NCBI GenBank assembly: GCA_947683425.1
Contig: CANTUQ010000004.1
Location: 30,624,001-30,688,000, forward strand
Length of the DNA: 64,000 nucleotides
Direction of reading: 5' to 3'
Source of the DNA: Excoecaria cochinchinensis
Lineage: Eukaryota; Streptophyta; Magnoliopsida; Malpighiales; Euphorbiaceae
Shown here: one piece after another, positions 35,107-45,533 of the stretch
Layout: the number at the start of each line of letters is the position of its first letter
Numbering within the stretch: the stretch's first letter is position 1
Position numbers and translations under genes: made by a program
The notes under the pieces: model-generated
Databases searched by the model: none
What the model saw: only the letters and a program-made list of their open reading frames with translations
Told to the model about the DNA's origin: nothing

Positions 35107-35309
35107 CTATCCACTAGACTGACTCTTATAGGTCATGCATAATACAAATCATGCTCAAGGCGTATCATATAATTCATTATGAAGAAATCATAATAGTACA
35201 CATATATAAGCATAATTATTCCCATACATTAGTAAAAACTCATGAAGAAATGATACAAAAGTCATTTTAGAAGAGAGGGACAAAATCAAAAAAACAGGGC
35301 GAAAAGAGG

Positions 35310-35710
35310 TCACTATCGCAATCGCGACTGGTGTCACGCTCGCGACAGTGGCCAGATGGCCTGAACGAGGGGAAGGGGCAAAGTGGTCATTTTTGCAATC
35401 GTGACCAGTGTCACGCTTGTGTCTGGTCGCGATCGCGACAGTGGCCAATAGGCCTGTGCGAGGGAAAAGGGGCGAAGGGCGTGCGAGTCGTGAGACAACG
35501 TTCACTACTCGTGAAGGTTGTTCACGACTCGTGAACAACGTTCACTACTCATGAATTGTGTCCACGACTCGTGAACTCGGTTCACGACTCGTGAACTCTT
35601 AGCCTTCCCTCGCCAACACGTGATCCGCTGCACCACTCGCGCACGGAGCAATTCTCACGTAAAACTAGAGTTCACCGTTCTGTCGTGTTCACGAGGATGT
35701 CACGCTCATG
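35310..35710. repeat. Palindrome island in LTR5
   Basis: TCGCGATCGCGA-type units near 35313-35350 and 35395-35445, then repeated TTCACGACTCGTGAAC units at about 35485-35600. Two palindrome classes sit in one island. Confidence 0.7.
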
Positions 35711-36718
35711 ACATCATCGCAATTTCAAGTTTTACAGCAAAATGCAGAAAACCCAGATTTCCAACCACAAAACCTTTTTGACTCAAAATCAAACCAAACC
35801 TCATCTTACCTTCAAATAAGCCTTCCATCATCACATATAACATAAAACACATCGTAATTCAACACTTTACACAATGAAATCATGCATTATAAGAAATCAG
35901 ATCATCAAGAACACAAACCCAAAATTTTGTAGCAAGCATTCATCAACATCAAATATTGTTCAATACTCAACATTCATGCATTATAACTCAAATCAATTTA
36001 ATACGCATAACATTAACACCATAATATGCCTTGCCAAATAAATTTTTTTCAGAAAACACATGCAAAGGCATAAATCACCATATGAATGTCAAACAATTAA
36101 ATTCCAATAAAACCCAAATAAAATCCCAAACCTGTAACTCCTATGCTCTAAATTACTTAGCACCACTTCCACAAGCTTTCTCCTTTCCCTTGGGATCGCG
36201 AGGAGGCTCAACTAATGAAGACACCCAAAAATCAAAAGAACACAAACCCTAGATTAAAACCCCAAACCAGCAAAATAGGAGAAAAGATGAAGAAGAAAAA
36301 AAATGCAGCAAAACTTACCAAATATTGTTTGTAAGATGATCAATTCCCACCAAAATCTCTTGGATCCAAGCTGGGCACTCAAATGGAGAGAAAAGGAAGA
36401 AGAGGAATTGAAAGAAGAGGAGAAATGGGGAAAGAGATAGGAATTTATGCTTTCCCTTTTCTCTTTCTTCTTATATTTACCTCTTTCCTAACCCTAGCCA
36501 CATGTCACTTCCTTACTAGTGGGATTTGATCACTCACACCCTACCAACATGCATTACACCACACATAATGCTATCTTCACTAATTCACACCCTACTAATA
36601 TGTGCGTATGCACACACTAACACAACCCACACACTTACATCCTACAAACATACATGCACCCACACTATATTAAAACCCATAAAACATGCATTTTACCCAA
36701 AATGCCCTTAACATGTGC

Positions 36719-38207
36719 TGTCACACCCCGAATCGGGCCTAGTCGGAATCGGCAAGCTTAGTCGGATAAGTGAAGGGTATTTCGATAATTTGTGCATGAG
36801 GAATTTGGATGATAAGGATTTATTTGCAAAGTAATTAATTAAATAAGTTAAGTGTGGGAAATTATTTGGTGTGCATGTGGTGCATAGTTGTAGGGTGTTT
36901 TGTTGTGGCATTTATCTAGTGGATCATGTGTATGGTGCTAAGGATGGTAAAATATCTAGCTAAGAATTTTCTAGTGAGGTAAGTGTTTGGTGCTATGGAA
37001 TTTAAGTCATTGATTTGAGGGAGCAACTATGGTGCATGTGTTGTATGGTGTGTTAGTACATTAAGTCAATAAGTGGGATTGTGGTCCAATGAGATCTTGC
37101 CATGTGGCATGATTGGTGGGCATTGAATGAAGGAAAGAAGAAAAGAGAGAGAGAGAGAGAGAACTCAGAATTTATTCCCGTTCTCCTCTCCCTCTCACGC
37201 CTCCTCTTCTTCTTCTCTTCTCCATTCTTTGTTTTCCTCTTTGTTTCTCCTTTGGCTGGGATTTGTACTTGCCTAGGGGTGCTTTGATTGAGTTTTTGGA
37301 ACAAGATTAAAGAGGTATGTGTTTGGGTTTTTTGATTTACAGCATTTGGGCTCTTCCTCTTCTTCTTCTTTTGGTTTTATGTGAGTTAGGGTTTGGATTA
37401 AGAGATTTTGTGGGTTTTGGTTTGTGCAAGTTTTGGGTGGCAAGAGAAAGCTCAAAGGTAAGGAAGATTGAAGATTTAAAGCTTGAAGAGTTGTGGGTTG
37501 TGCTTCGAAAGAGGTTTGGGAATGGCTTTGCACTTTTCTTTTCTAGGATCAAGTTTGTGTGTATATGTGTGTTTACATTTGATTTCTGGAAATTATGGTG
37601 ATTTTGATGTGTTTTATGGTTCATATGTTGTGGGTTTTGCTTTAGATGTGTTAAGGAAACTCAAATGTGGTTTGATGAACTTAATTGTGTTCTTGAGTGT
37701 GATGATGATGAATAGTGCTATATTTCAAATTCAGTAAATTGAGTTTGTTATTGGCATGAGTTAGTTGAAATTCTTGGTATAGATGTTGTGATTTATGTTG
37801 ATAGTTGTGATAGATTGCTGGATTTGAGGTAAGAAGTGATTTGAGTTGAATAGTTTGAGTTTTGGGTGTTGAAAATTGGATTTTCTGCAGATTTTTCGTG
37901 TAAGAGCTGGAATTCCTGACTCTGTCGCGAGTTCAACACTGTCGTGAGGTCGCAACAGAGCTCGATGAAAGCAGCCCTCGCACGCCTTCGAGCTCTCCGC
38001 TGAGCCGAGCTGCAGCGCTTCTATCGCGAGCGCGACAAAAAGGTCGTTTGCCGATCCGTTTTAGAGCAAGCCTTTGTCGCGAGCGCGATGGAGCAGCTGG
38101 GCAGCTCATTGTCGCGAGCGCGACAGTGACTTGATTTTGCTTCCCCACAATGTCGCGAGGTTTTTCCGTGGGCGCGACTTGGGCGAGATCACCTCTGTTG
38201 CGAGCGC
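36719..38207 (+). mobile_element. L6: left part of a chromovirus-type LTR, split by T1
   Basis: Opens TGTCACACCCCG, and its first text matches the E3 3' LTR start at 54854 (ATCGGGCCTAGTCGGAAT). It contains a (GA)n run near 37145 and a CT-rich tract, and ends inside a palindrome island (37918-38207). T1 is inserted at 38207/38208 and L6 resumes at 48088. No gene is visible. Confidence 0.88.
37918..38207. repeat. Palindrome island in L6, cut by T1
   Basis: Several TGTCGCGAGCGCGACA-type units. The last one is interrupted by the T1 insertion and resumes at 48088-48115. Confidence 0.7.
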
Positions 38208-39322
38208 TGTCACACCCCGTTTGCCCCCTAGTCGAATGAGCCATATTTTGTATGTGTATGCAATTGCATGAGTTTTGGATTATAAGGGCATTTTAGTAAT
38301 TTTGCATGTTATAAGAGATTTGCTTGCATGTGGGTGCATGCGTGGTGCCATGGTGTGAGTTAGTGGGATTGGAATGGTGTGTGCGTGAGTACACCAAAAT
38401 AGGTTGTGCACTAGTGGGTTTAATTTAGTATGTGGGCATGCATATGGTTGTAGGGTATGTGTTAGTTGGGAGAGTCTAGTGTGTGTGTATTGCATTAGCA
38501 TCTAGGGTGTGAGTGACCAAATCCCACCCTTAGGATCTTGACATGTGTCTAGGGTTAAGAAAAGAAAAAGGGAAAGAAGAGAAAGGGCAAAAATCAGATT
38601 TCCTCATTGTGTTTCCCGTTCTCCACGCCGCCCTCTTCTCTTCTCTTCTTCTTTTCTTCTTCTCTTGGACTTTGGTTGAGATTCAAGGTTGCTAGTGGGG
38701 TTTGATCATCACTTTGTAGTAATTGGTAAGTTTCATGCATTCATTTTACCTTTGTTTGAGTTTCCATCTTCTTCTCTTTTCTTGTTTTCGAAATGGGTTT
38801 GAAGTTTGGATTTTTGGTTTTGTTTGCTTGTTCTTGGTTGGGTTTCCTAGTTGAGCCTCCCCGGGATCCTAAAGGCAAGGAAGTTGCTGGATCAAGTGGA
38901 ACTAAACACTAGGAGCTAAGGATTTTGAGGTTTGGGAATTTCTTCCTTTTTATGTGAAAATGTTCATGAGGGTGTTCTTGATGTTTTCATGGAATTAGGT
39001 TGTTAGATGTCCTTTATTTTGATGTTTATGCTATGGGTCTTTGTTTTAGAATGTGGAACTTGTAAGATTATGAATTAATCATGATGAATTCGGATTTGAA
39101 GTAATTTGATGCATAAATGGAGTTGTGAATGATTATTGAAATTAAATGTTCAAATTGATGGATTGGATGAAGTTTATTGTTAATAAATGTTGTATTATGG
39201 TTGTTTATGCTTTTGGATGGCTGGATTTGAGGTAAGTCACCTTTGATTGAGATTTGAGTGTTTGGAGGAGGAAATGGAAGAGGAAAATCTGCAGAATTTC
39301 TGCAGATGTTCAGAATCCCGAC

Positions 39323-39690
39323 TCTGTCGCGATCGCGACGACTGTCGCGAGGTCGCGACAGAGAACGGTAGTGGGAGCTTCGCTGTCGCGAGCACGCGAC
39401 ATCCGCCGCGAGCCCGCGACAGCCGAAGTGTCGTATACCTTCTGTCGCGAGCGCGACAACAGTCGCGATCGCGACAGAGAGTATTGTTGCCTGGTGTTAT
39501 CGCGACCACGCGATCCGTCGCGAGATCGCGACAGCACCCTTTGCCTTCTGTCGCGATCGCGACATCCGTCGCGAGCGCGACAGAGCCTGGCTCTTCCGTT
39601 CTCCCCGCGGTCGCGAAATCTGTCGCGCGCGCGCAGCGAAGAGACTTTGGTCTCTGTCGCGAGCGCGACAGACGTCGCGAGCGCGACAGT
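39323..39690. repeat. Palindrome island in the T1 5' LTR
   Basis: About a dozen units of the TGTCGCGA(T/G)CGCGACA class, some perfect 16-mers, separated by short spacers. It ends about 170 bp upstream of the TATA-like run. Confidence 0.85.
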
Positions 39691-39862
39691 CCCTTGTATG
39701 CTGAATGAGTTTTCTTCCTTCACGTGTGCCTTGAACTTCAGTTTACTTTAGCAGTTAGGAGATTTATGCTTGGTATTCTATAAATGATATGCAAGTGTAA
39801 CCATGATATGATTATGCCCATTTGATGATGATGATTTTGGAAACGGTGAAATGGTTTGAATG

Positions 39863-40089
39863 ATATACATATATATGACCTGCTAGAGTCTAGTCAGTGG
39901 ATAGTTAGGCATGCCTAATAGAGTCTTTGCTGCAGCTTCTGTTATTTCTGTTTGGACCCCGATCAGGTCCCTGTTCGTTCCTCGCGAACTTCTGTAATGT
40001 GTTTGGATCTTGTTTAAGGTCCTTCTGGAAATGTTTGTGAATGAAAAGTTAAAATGGTTTTTCGTATTCGATTGGTACTCGTAAAGTAC
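39863..40089 (+). promoter_or_regulatory. T1 TATA-like run, palindrome and hairpin chain (5' LTR)
   Basis: TATA-like ATATACATATATATG (39863-39877), TTAGGCATGCCTAA (39905-39918), GGACC/GGTCC (39954-39970), GTTC/GAAC (39977-39989), GGATCTT/AAGGTCC with a G-U pair (40005-40022), GTACT/AGTAC (40075-40089). The last stem differs from L0 on both arms. Promoter position is inferred from the TATA-like run. Confidence 0.6.
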
Positions 40090-40338
40090 TTTCTGTTCAC
40101 TTCGTTATCCACTACCTTGAGTCAGCAGGTGTTTCAATGCTTAAAGTACTTGTATGAATTGTTATATGAGCAAACACATGTTTTATCCTTCTGGATGCAA
40201 TGATGAAAAGTACAATCTGTAATGAGAATACGATTATGGATATGAATCTTTTGGTGAATGATTATATGTACTTACGCATGTGAATTGCCTTGACGACCGT
40301 TGTGAATGGTTGTCTTTATGCTATGTGTGTTTTCCCCA

Positions 40339-40376
40339 CTAAGCGTTTATCGCTTAGCACGGTGTGTTTACCCGTG
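40339..40376 (+). other. T1 5' LTR tandem double hairpin
   Basis: CTAAGCG-tttat-CGCTTAG (40339-40357) abuts CACGG/CCGTG (40358-40376), followed by CAGGTG. Confidence 0.7.
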
Positions 40377-40781
40377 CAGGTGCGGAAGGAGTTGCTTTTG
40401 GGAGAGTCGTCGCCATCAAAGCCAACACAGCAGGGTCTTAGTATAGGGCTTATTTTTGTAGGTTATGATTCTTTTGTATAAGAACTCTCATATGATTTTG
40501 TATCAGCTTCCGCTTTTGTATATGTATTTTTGGGATATGTAATTATTTATTGTTTCTCTCAGTTGATCAGAACAGTAATGTAATGCTTATATTATATTAA
40601 TGCATGATCAGCTTCTTTGATTGGTATTGTAAAGTTTTAATTTACCCTGTATTTTGGTATGTATGTTTATGTATGAATGTATGTATATTCTGTATCTTTG
40701 TGGTGGCACCTTTACTCCTACGGCGTCCCACTCCATATCGGATGGGATCGCCTACGTATGGGTAAGGGGTGTTACAAGTTG

Positions 40782-40793
40782 TGGTATCAGAGC
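40782..40793 (+). other. T1 primer binding site (initiator-Met tRNA)
   Basis: TGGTATCAGAGC, the well-known plant LTR-element complement of the initiator-Met tRNA 3' end, starts 5 bases after the 5' LTR. Confidence 0.95.
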
Positions 40794-40895
40794 CCGGTTT
40801 AGGCGTTTCTGGGCGATTGTTTATATGATGCTATGTGTGTATATGTCTATGTTTAGGGCTGTGTTGGCTGATGTGGTTGTCCTCTTGTTTGTTAG

Positions 40896-43800
40896 ATGAA
40901 TTCTGATTCTGCTCACGGTGCGCTCGAGGAGTCCGCTGAAAGTGTGAACCCTCCAGCGGTAGATCCGTCTGTCTCGGTTTCGGTGTCGGCTCAACGTGCT
41001 AGGGTCCAACCTGAGGCCGCTGCCATGCCTTTTGAGGTGATGCTTAGATTGCATCAAGACATGGCTCGAGTTTTGGAAAGAGTGACTGCCCCGAAAGCCC
41101 CGATTGTGAGTCTGAGAAGAGCGGGTGTTGAGGATTTCTATGGGACCGGACTGGATGAATCTGAGTTAGCTGAGAAGTGGCTAGATAAAGTTAAGAGAGC
41201 TTTGAGGGAAATCAGGTGTCCTCCTGATCAACAAGCCGAGTGTGCTGTAGCCTTGCTTCAGGGTTCAGCTTATGAATGGTGGGAGTTGGTGTGTAGGCAG
41301 CCTCAAATGCCTGACCCTTTGACATGGGATTTCTTTGATGAGCAATTTTCTAAGAAGTATGTGACTCAGGCGTATAAGGACGCAAGATGGGCGCAGTTTT
41401 TGAGTTTGAGGCAAAGGGCCTTATCTGTGGTAGATTATGAGAAGGAGTTTAACCGGTTGTCCCGTTATGCTCCGCGTGGGGTCATGACGGATGATTTCAG
41501 ATGCAAGCACTTCGAGGCCGGGTTGAATGATTCTTTGAAGATTGCTTTAGTTTCTTTGATGTGTATGCCGGGGGTACAGTATTATCAGATTGCTGAAGCT
41601 GCTTTGAGGGCAGAGAAAGCGGAAACTTTGATTAGAGAGAGAGCTCAGCGCCGGAGTTCTGCTAGAGGTGGTGTTTCCTCATCTTCGGGTAAGAGGTCTA
41701 GGAACCCGCAAGATGATCCTGCGGCTGGTTTGGCTTCCAGAGGGAGAAGGCAAGGTTCAGCTGCAGTGTCTGGTTCTGGTAGGGGTGGCCGGTCTGATGC
41801 TGCACCCGTTTGTTCGAACTGCAGTAAAGCTCACTGGGGTGAGTGTAGGTGGCTTACTGGTGGGTGTTTCAGGTGTGGGAGCACTGAACACCGTGTGGCT
41901 AATTGTCCTCAGATGAGTGAAGACTCGGGTCCTCAGGGAGGAGCTAGCAGAGTGGGATCGAATGCGCCGCAGGCCCCTAGAGGTAGAGGTAGAGGAAGAG
42001 GTCGAGGCGGTCGACCCAGAGATGTAGCTGGTTCTGAGACAGTTGAGCGACCTCCTCCTATGGCTGTTAGAGCTTATGCAGTTAGAGCCAGAGAGGAGCA
42101 GGATGCCCCTGATGTGATTGCTGGTAAGTTCCTACTCCATGACACTGAATTATATGCTCTAATAGATCCTGGTTCCACACACTCATATTTGTGCACACAT
42201 AAGTTTATTGATAAGTTGCATGTGGTAGAACAGTTAGACTATGAGATATGTGTGACCAATCCGTTAGGGCATAGTGTCAGTGTGAGTAGAGTTTATAGGA
42301 ATTGTCCATTGATGGTTGAGAATGTTGAGTTCCCTGTGGATTTGATAGAGTTGCCCTTCAGAGAGTATGATTTGATTTTGGGTATGGACTGGTTGAGTAA
42401 GTACAGAGCTGTGGTTGATTGTCATAGGAAGACTTTCATGCTTCGAGATAGGAATCGAGCTCCAGTGTTTGTTAGAGGTTTGGGTGCAAGTTCCGTGCAC
42501 AATGTGATTTCTGCTATTCAAGCTAAGAGGTTTATGAGAAAAGGTTGTGAGGCTTTTCTGGCTGTGGTTTTGGATTCCAGGAGGGATCAAGTTAGGATTG
42601 AGAACATCCCTATTGTTCGAGAGTTCAGTGATGTTTTTCCGAGTGACTTGCCTGGTTTGCCTCCAGAGAGGGAAGTTGAGCTAGCCATAGAGATTATGCC
42701 GGGTACCACACCGGTGTCGAAGGCACCTTATCGGATGGCTCCTGTAGAGTTGAGAGAACTTAAAACTCAATTGCAAGAGCTGTTGGATAAGGGATACATT
42801 CGACCCAGCATATCTCCTTGGGGAGCTCCGGTACTGTTTGTTAAGAAGAAGGATAGATCCTTGAGGATGTGTATAGACTACAGGCAGATCAATAAGGTCA
42901 CAGTGAAGAATAAGTATCCGTTGCCCAGAGTTGAAGATTTGTTTGATCAGCTGCGAGGTGCGGGTGTGTTTTCTAAGATTGACCTTCGGTCTGGGTATTA
43001 TCAGCTTCGTGTTAAAGATCAGGATGTGGTTAAGACTGCATTTCGGACTCGGTATGGCCACTATGAGTTCCTTGTTATGCCGTTTGGTTTGACTAACGCT
43101 CCAGCGGCATTCATGGATTTGATGAATAGGGTGTTCAGGCCATACTTAGACCGGTTTGTAGTAGTTTTTATAGATGATATTTTGGTATTTTCCAAGAATG
43201 AAGCCGAGCATGAAGAGCATCTTCGGTTAGTTATGCAGATTTTGAGAGAGCATAGGTTGTTTGCTAAGTTGAGTAAGAGTGATTTTTGGCTTAAGGAAGT
43301 GTCGTTTTTGGGTCATATAGTTTCAGCGAAGGGTATTCAAGTGGATCCAGCTAAGATTGAGGCGATAGTGGATTGGAAATCGCCTAGGAATGTCCAGGAA
43401 GTGAGGAGTTTCCTTGGTCTGGCGGGTTATTACCGTCGGTTCGTTAAGGGTTTTTCAGTGATTGCTGCTCCGATGACCAGGTTATTGAGGAAAGGAATTA
43501 AGTTTGAATGGTCGGATAAGTGCCAAGTTTGTTTTGAGAAGTTGAAGCAGTTGTTGGTTGAAGCTCCTATATTAACTCAACCCACCTCGGGTAAGGAGTT
43601 TGTTATATATAGTGACGCTTCAGGTGTTGGTTTGGGATGTGTTCTGATGCAGGAAGGTAAGGTGGTGGCTTATGCTTCTCGACAGTTGAAGCCGCACGAA
43701 AGGAATTATCCGACGCATGATCTTGAGTTAGCTGCTGTGGTCTTCGCTTTGAAGATTTGGCGTCATTATCTCTACGGGGAGAAGTGCAGGATCTTTTCGG

Positions 43801-45533
43801 ACCACAAAAGTTTGAAGTATTTTCTGACTCAGAAGGAATTGAATATGAGGCAACGTCGTTGGCTTGAGCTGTTTAAGGACTACGATTGCATTGTGGATTA
43901 CCATCCGGGTAAGGCCAATGTAGTCGCAGATGCGTTGAGTAGGAAGTCAGTTTCTGCCTTGTTTTTTAGAAGGTTTAGATGGAGGTTTGGTTCAGATGGG
44001 GCTTTGATAGCTCAGTTGAGGGTCAAGCCTACTTTGAGTCAGCAGATAGTAGATGCTCAGAAAGTTGATGAGAAACTCCAGCGGATTGTTCAAGAAGTCG
44101 GTTTAGGTAAGCAGTCAGAGTTTTCGGTTCAAGATGGGGTTCTTCTGTTTGGAAACCGTTTGTGTGTGCCGGATAGTGCTGAGTTGAGAAGACAGATTTT
44201 GGATGAGGCGCATAGTTCAGTATTCACCATGCATCCTGGCAGTGTGAAGATGTACCGGGATTTGAAACAGTTCTTTTGGTGGTCTGGTATGAAGAGGGAC
44301 ATAGTGGACTTTGTATCAAAGTGCCTGATTTGTCAGCAAGTCAAGGCTGAGCACCAGGTTCCTTCTGGTTTGCTCACGCCTTTGTCTATTCCCGAATGGA
44401 AGTGGGATGACATCGCCATGGATTTTGTCTCCGGTTTACCTTTGTCTCAGAGAAAGCATGATTCTGTTTGGGTGGTTGTCGATCGACTCACGAAGTCTGC
44501 TCACTTTTTGCCGGTTAGGATGGATTATTCGATGAGTAGATTGGCCAGTATGTATGTTGATGAGATAGTGCGATTGCATGGAATACCTCTGTCAATAGTT
44601 TCTGATAGGGACCCAAGGTTCACGTCTAAGTTCTGGAAAGAGTTGCAGCGAGCTTTGGGTACCAAGTTGAAGTTCAGTACAGCATTTCATCCGCAGACAG
44701 ATGGTCAGTCCGAGCGTGTGATTCAGATCTTAGAAGATATGATGAGGGCTTGTGTTTTGGACTTTCCGGGTAGTTGGGACAAGTATGTATCATTGATGGA
44801 GTTTGCCTACAACAACAGTTTTCAGTCGAGCATTGGTATGTCACCTTATGAGGCTCTGTATGGACGTCAGTGTAGGACTCCTGTTTGTTGGACAGAGTTG
44901 TCTGAGAGGTCAATGATTGGGCCAGATCTGGTTAGAGATACAGAAGAAAAGATTAGAGTTGTGCAGCGGAATCTGAAAGTGGCCAAGGATCGACAGAAGT
45001 CTTATGCCAATCTGAAGAGAAAGGATGTACAGTTTGAAGTTGGGGACAAGGTTTTTCTTAAAGTGTCTCCTTGGAGAAAAGTGCTTCGATTTGGAAAGAA
45101 AGGGAAGCTTAGTCCTCGCTTTATTGGTCCGTATGAGGTGTTAGCAAGAGTTGGTCCAGTGGCTTATAGGCTAGCTTTGCCGATGGAATTGTCAAAGCTT
45201 CACGATGTGTTTCACGTTTCTATGCTCCGTCGGTATAGATCGGATCCTTCCCATGTGTTGTCGGTTCAAGAAGTTCAAGTGCAATCAGATTTTTCCTATG
45301 ACGAGGAGCCTAGAGCTATCCTAGAGCGGGAAGTACGTCAGCTGAGGAATAAGCAGATTCCTTTGGTCAAGGTTTTGTGGAATCACCATGGGGTTGAGGA
45401 AGCAACTTGGGAACCGGAGGAGTCGATGAGATTGCAGTATCCGCAATTGTTCTGTTCAGGTGAGAATTTCGAGGGCGAAATTCTTGTTAGTAGGGGAGAG
45501 TTGTCACACCCCGTTTGCCCCCTAGTCGAATGA
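40896..45533 (+). CDS. T1 Gag-Pol polyprotein with chromodomain
   Basis: One open frame of 1545 codons. Gag: capsid-type domain about residues 80-245, then two zinc knuckles at 306-337 (CSNCSKAHWGEC and CFRCGSTEHRVANC). Protease: D424 in LIDPGSTHSYL and LILGMDWL near 494. RT: CIDYRQINKV, MPFGLTNAP and active site FIDDILVF with D760/D761. RNase H: D907, E944, D969. Integrase: H1106, H1113, C1143, C1146, then D1176, D1237 and E1273 with the standard 35-residue D-E gap. Chromodomain about 1474-1518 (VLWNHHGVEEATWEPEE), which in chromoviruses directs integration to marked chromatin. The first ATG follows a 119-bp leader. Gag and Pol share one frame with no slip site, common in this clade. The last residues and stop codon lie inside the 3' LTR. 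All catalytic residues are present. Confidence 0.97.
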   Translation: MNSDSAHGALEESAESVNPPAVDPSVSVSVSAQRARVQPEAAAMPFEVMLRLHQDMARVLERVTAPKAPIVSLRRAGVEDFYGTGLDESELAEKWLDKVKRALREIRCPPDQQAECAVALLQGSAYEWWELVCRQPQMPDPLTWDFFDEQFSKKYVTQAYKDARWAQFLSLRQRALSVVDYEKEFNRLSRYAPRGVMTDDFRCKHFEAGLNDSLKIALVSLMCMPGVQYYQIAEAALRAEKAETLIRERAQRRSSARGGVSSSSGKRSRNPQDDPAAGLASRGRRQGSAAVSGSGRGGRSDAAPVCSNCSKAHWGECRWLTGGCFRCGSTEHRVANCPQMSEDSGPQGGASRVGSNAPQAPRGRGRGRGRGGRPRDVAGSETVERPPPMAVRAYAVRAREEQDAPDVIAGKFLLHDTELYALIDPGSTHSYLCTHKFIDKLHVVEQLDYEICVTNPLGHSVSVSRVYRNCPLMVENVEFPVDLIELPFREYDLILGMDWLSKYRAVVDCHRKTFMLRDRNRAPVFVRGLGASSVHNVISAIQAKRFMRKGCEAFLAVVLDSRRDQVRIENIPIVREFSDVFPSDLPGLPPEREVELAIEIMPGTTPVSKAPYRMAPVELRELKTQLQELLDKGYIRPSISPWGAPVLFVKKKDRSLRMCIDYRQINKVTVKNKYPLPRVEDLFDQLRGAGVFSKIDLRSGYYQLRVKDQDVVKTAFRTRYGHYEFLVMPFGLTNAPAAFMDLMNRVFRPYLDRFVVVFIDDILVFSKNEAEHEEHLRLVMQILREHRLFAKLSKSDFWLKEVSFLGHIVSAKGIQVDPAKIEAIVDWKSPRNVQEVRSFLGLAGYYRRFVKGFSVIAAPMTRLLRKGIKFEWSDKCQVCFEKLKQLLVEAPILTQPTSGKEFVIYSDASGVGLGCVLMQEGKVVAYASRQLKPHERNYPTHDLELAAVVFALKIWRHYLYGEKCRIFSDHKSLKYFLTQKELNMRQRRWLELFKDYDCIVDYHPGKANVVADALSRKSVSALFFRRFRWRFGSDGALIAQLRVKPTLSQQIVDAQKVDEKLQRIVQEVGLGKQSEFSVQDGVLLFGNRLCVPDSAELRRQILDEAHSSVFTMHPGSVKMYRDLKQFFWWSGMKRDIVDFVSKCLICQQVKAEHQVPSGLLTPLSIPEWKWDDIAMDFVSGLPLSQRKHDSVWVVVDRLTKSAHFLPVRMDYSMSRLASMYVDEIVRLHGIPLSIVSDRDPRFTSKFWKELQRALGTKLKFSTAFHPQTDGQSERVIQILEDMMRACVLDFPGSWDKYVSLMEFAYNNSFQSSIGMSPYEALYGRQCRTPVCWTELSERSMIGPDLVRDTEEKIRVVQRNLKVAKDRQKSYANLKRKDVQFEVGDKVFLKVSPWRKVLRFGKKGKLSPRFIGPYEVLARVGPVAYRLALPMELSKLHDVFHVSMLRRYRSDPSHVLSVQEVQVQSDFSYDEEPRAILEREVRQLRNKQIPLVKVLWNHHGVEEATWEPEESMRLQYPQLFCSGENFEGEILVSRGELSHPVCPLVE
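45492..45501 (+). other. T1 polypurine tract
   Basis: AGGGGAGAGT ends at the 3' LTR start, the expected plus-strand primer. It lies inside the coding frame. Confidence 0.85.

Larger units (their letters stand above)
34174..36718 (-). mobile_element. LTR5: 5' LTR of another chromovirus, truncated
   Basis: 2545 bp. On the plus strand it opens TGTAACACCCCC next to its own primer site, and its body follows the T1 LTR. The far end stops at 36718 against L6, roughly 70 bp short of the expected terminus. Contains the double hairpin (34558-34594), hairpin chain (34896-35106) and palindrome island (35310-35710). Confidence 0.85.
38208..40776 (+). mobile_element. T1 5' LTR
   Basis: 2569 bp, TGTCACACCCC...GGGGTGTTACA. 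It contains a CT-rich tract (about 38630-38670), a palindrome island (39323-39690), a TATA-like run (39863-39877), palindrome plus hairpin chain (39905-40089) and double hairpin (40339-40376). The large Arg/Asp/Ser-rich ORFs here come from the palindromes and are not genes. Confidence 0.97.

Noticed and set aside
37053..37737. Several ORFs on both strands in L6
   Set aside because: Low-complexity CT/GA-rich LTR sequence, with no conserved counterpart in the related E3 LTRs.
39323..39690. CRISPR-like repeat-spacer pattern
   Set aside because: Plant retrotransposon context, degenerate palindromic units, irregular spacers, and the same block in both LTRs. No cas genes are present.
39247..39751. 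Long overlapping ORFs on both strands rich in Ser, Arg, Asp and Glu in the T1 LTRs (also 46541-47063)
   Set aside because: They are by-products of the TCGCGA palindromes, which read open in several frames on both strands and give SR/RD-type text. They lie in LTR, not in a gene.
42264..43061. Minus-strand ORFs inside T1 (also 44674-44913)
   Set aside because: Shadows of the strong plus-strand polyprotein; no family resemblance.
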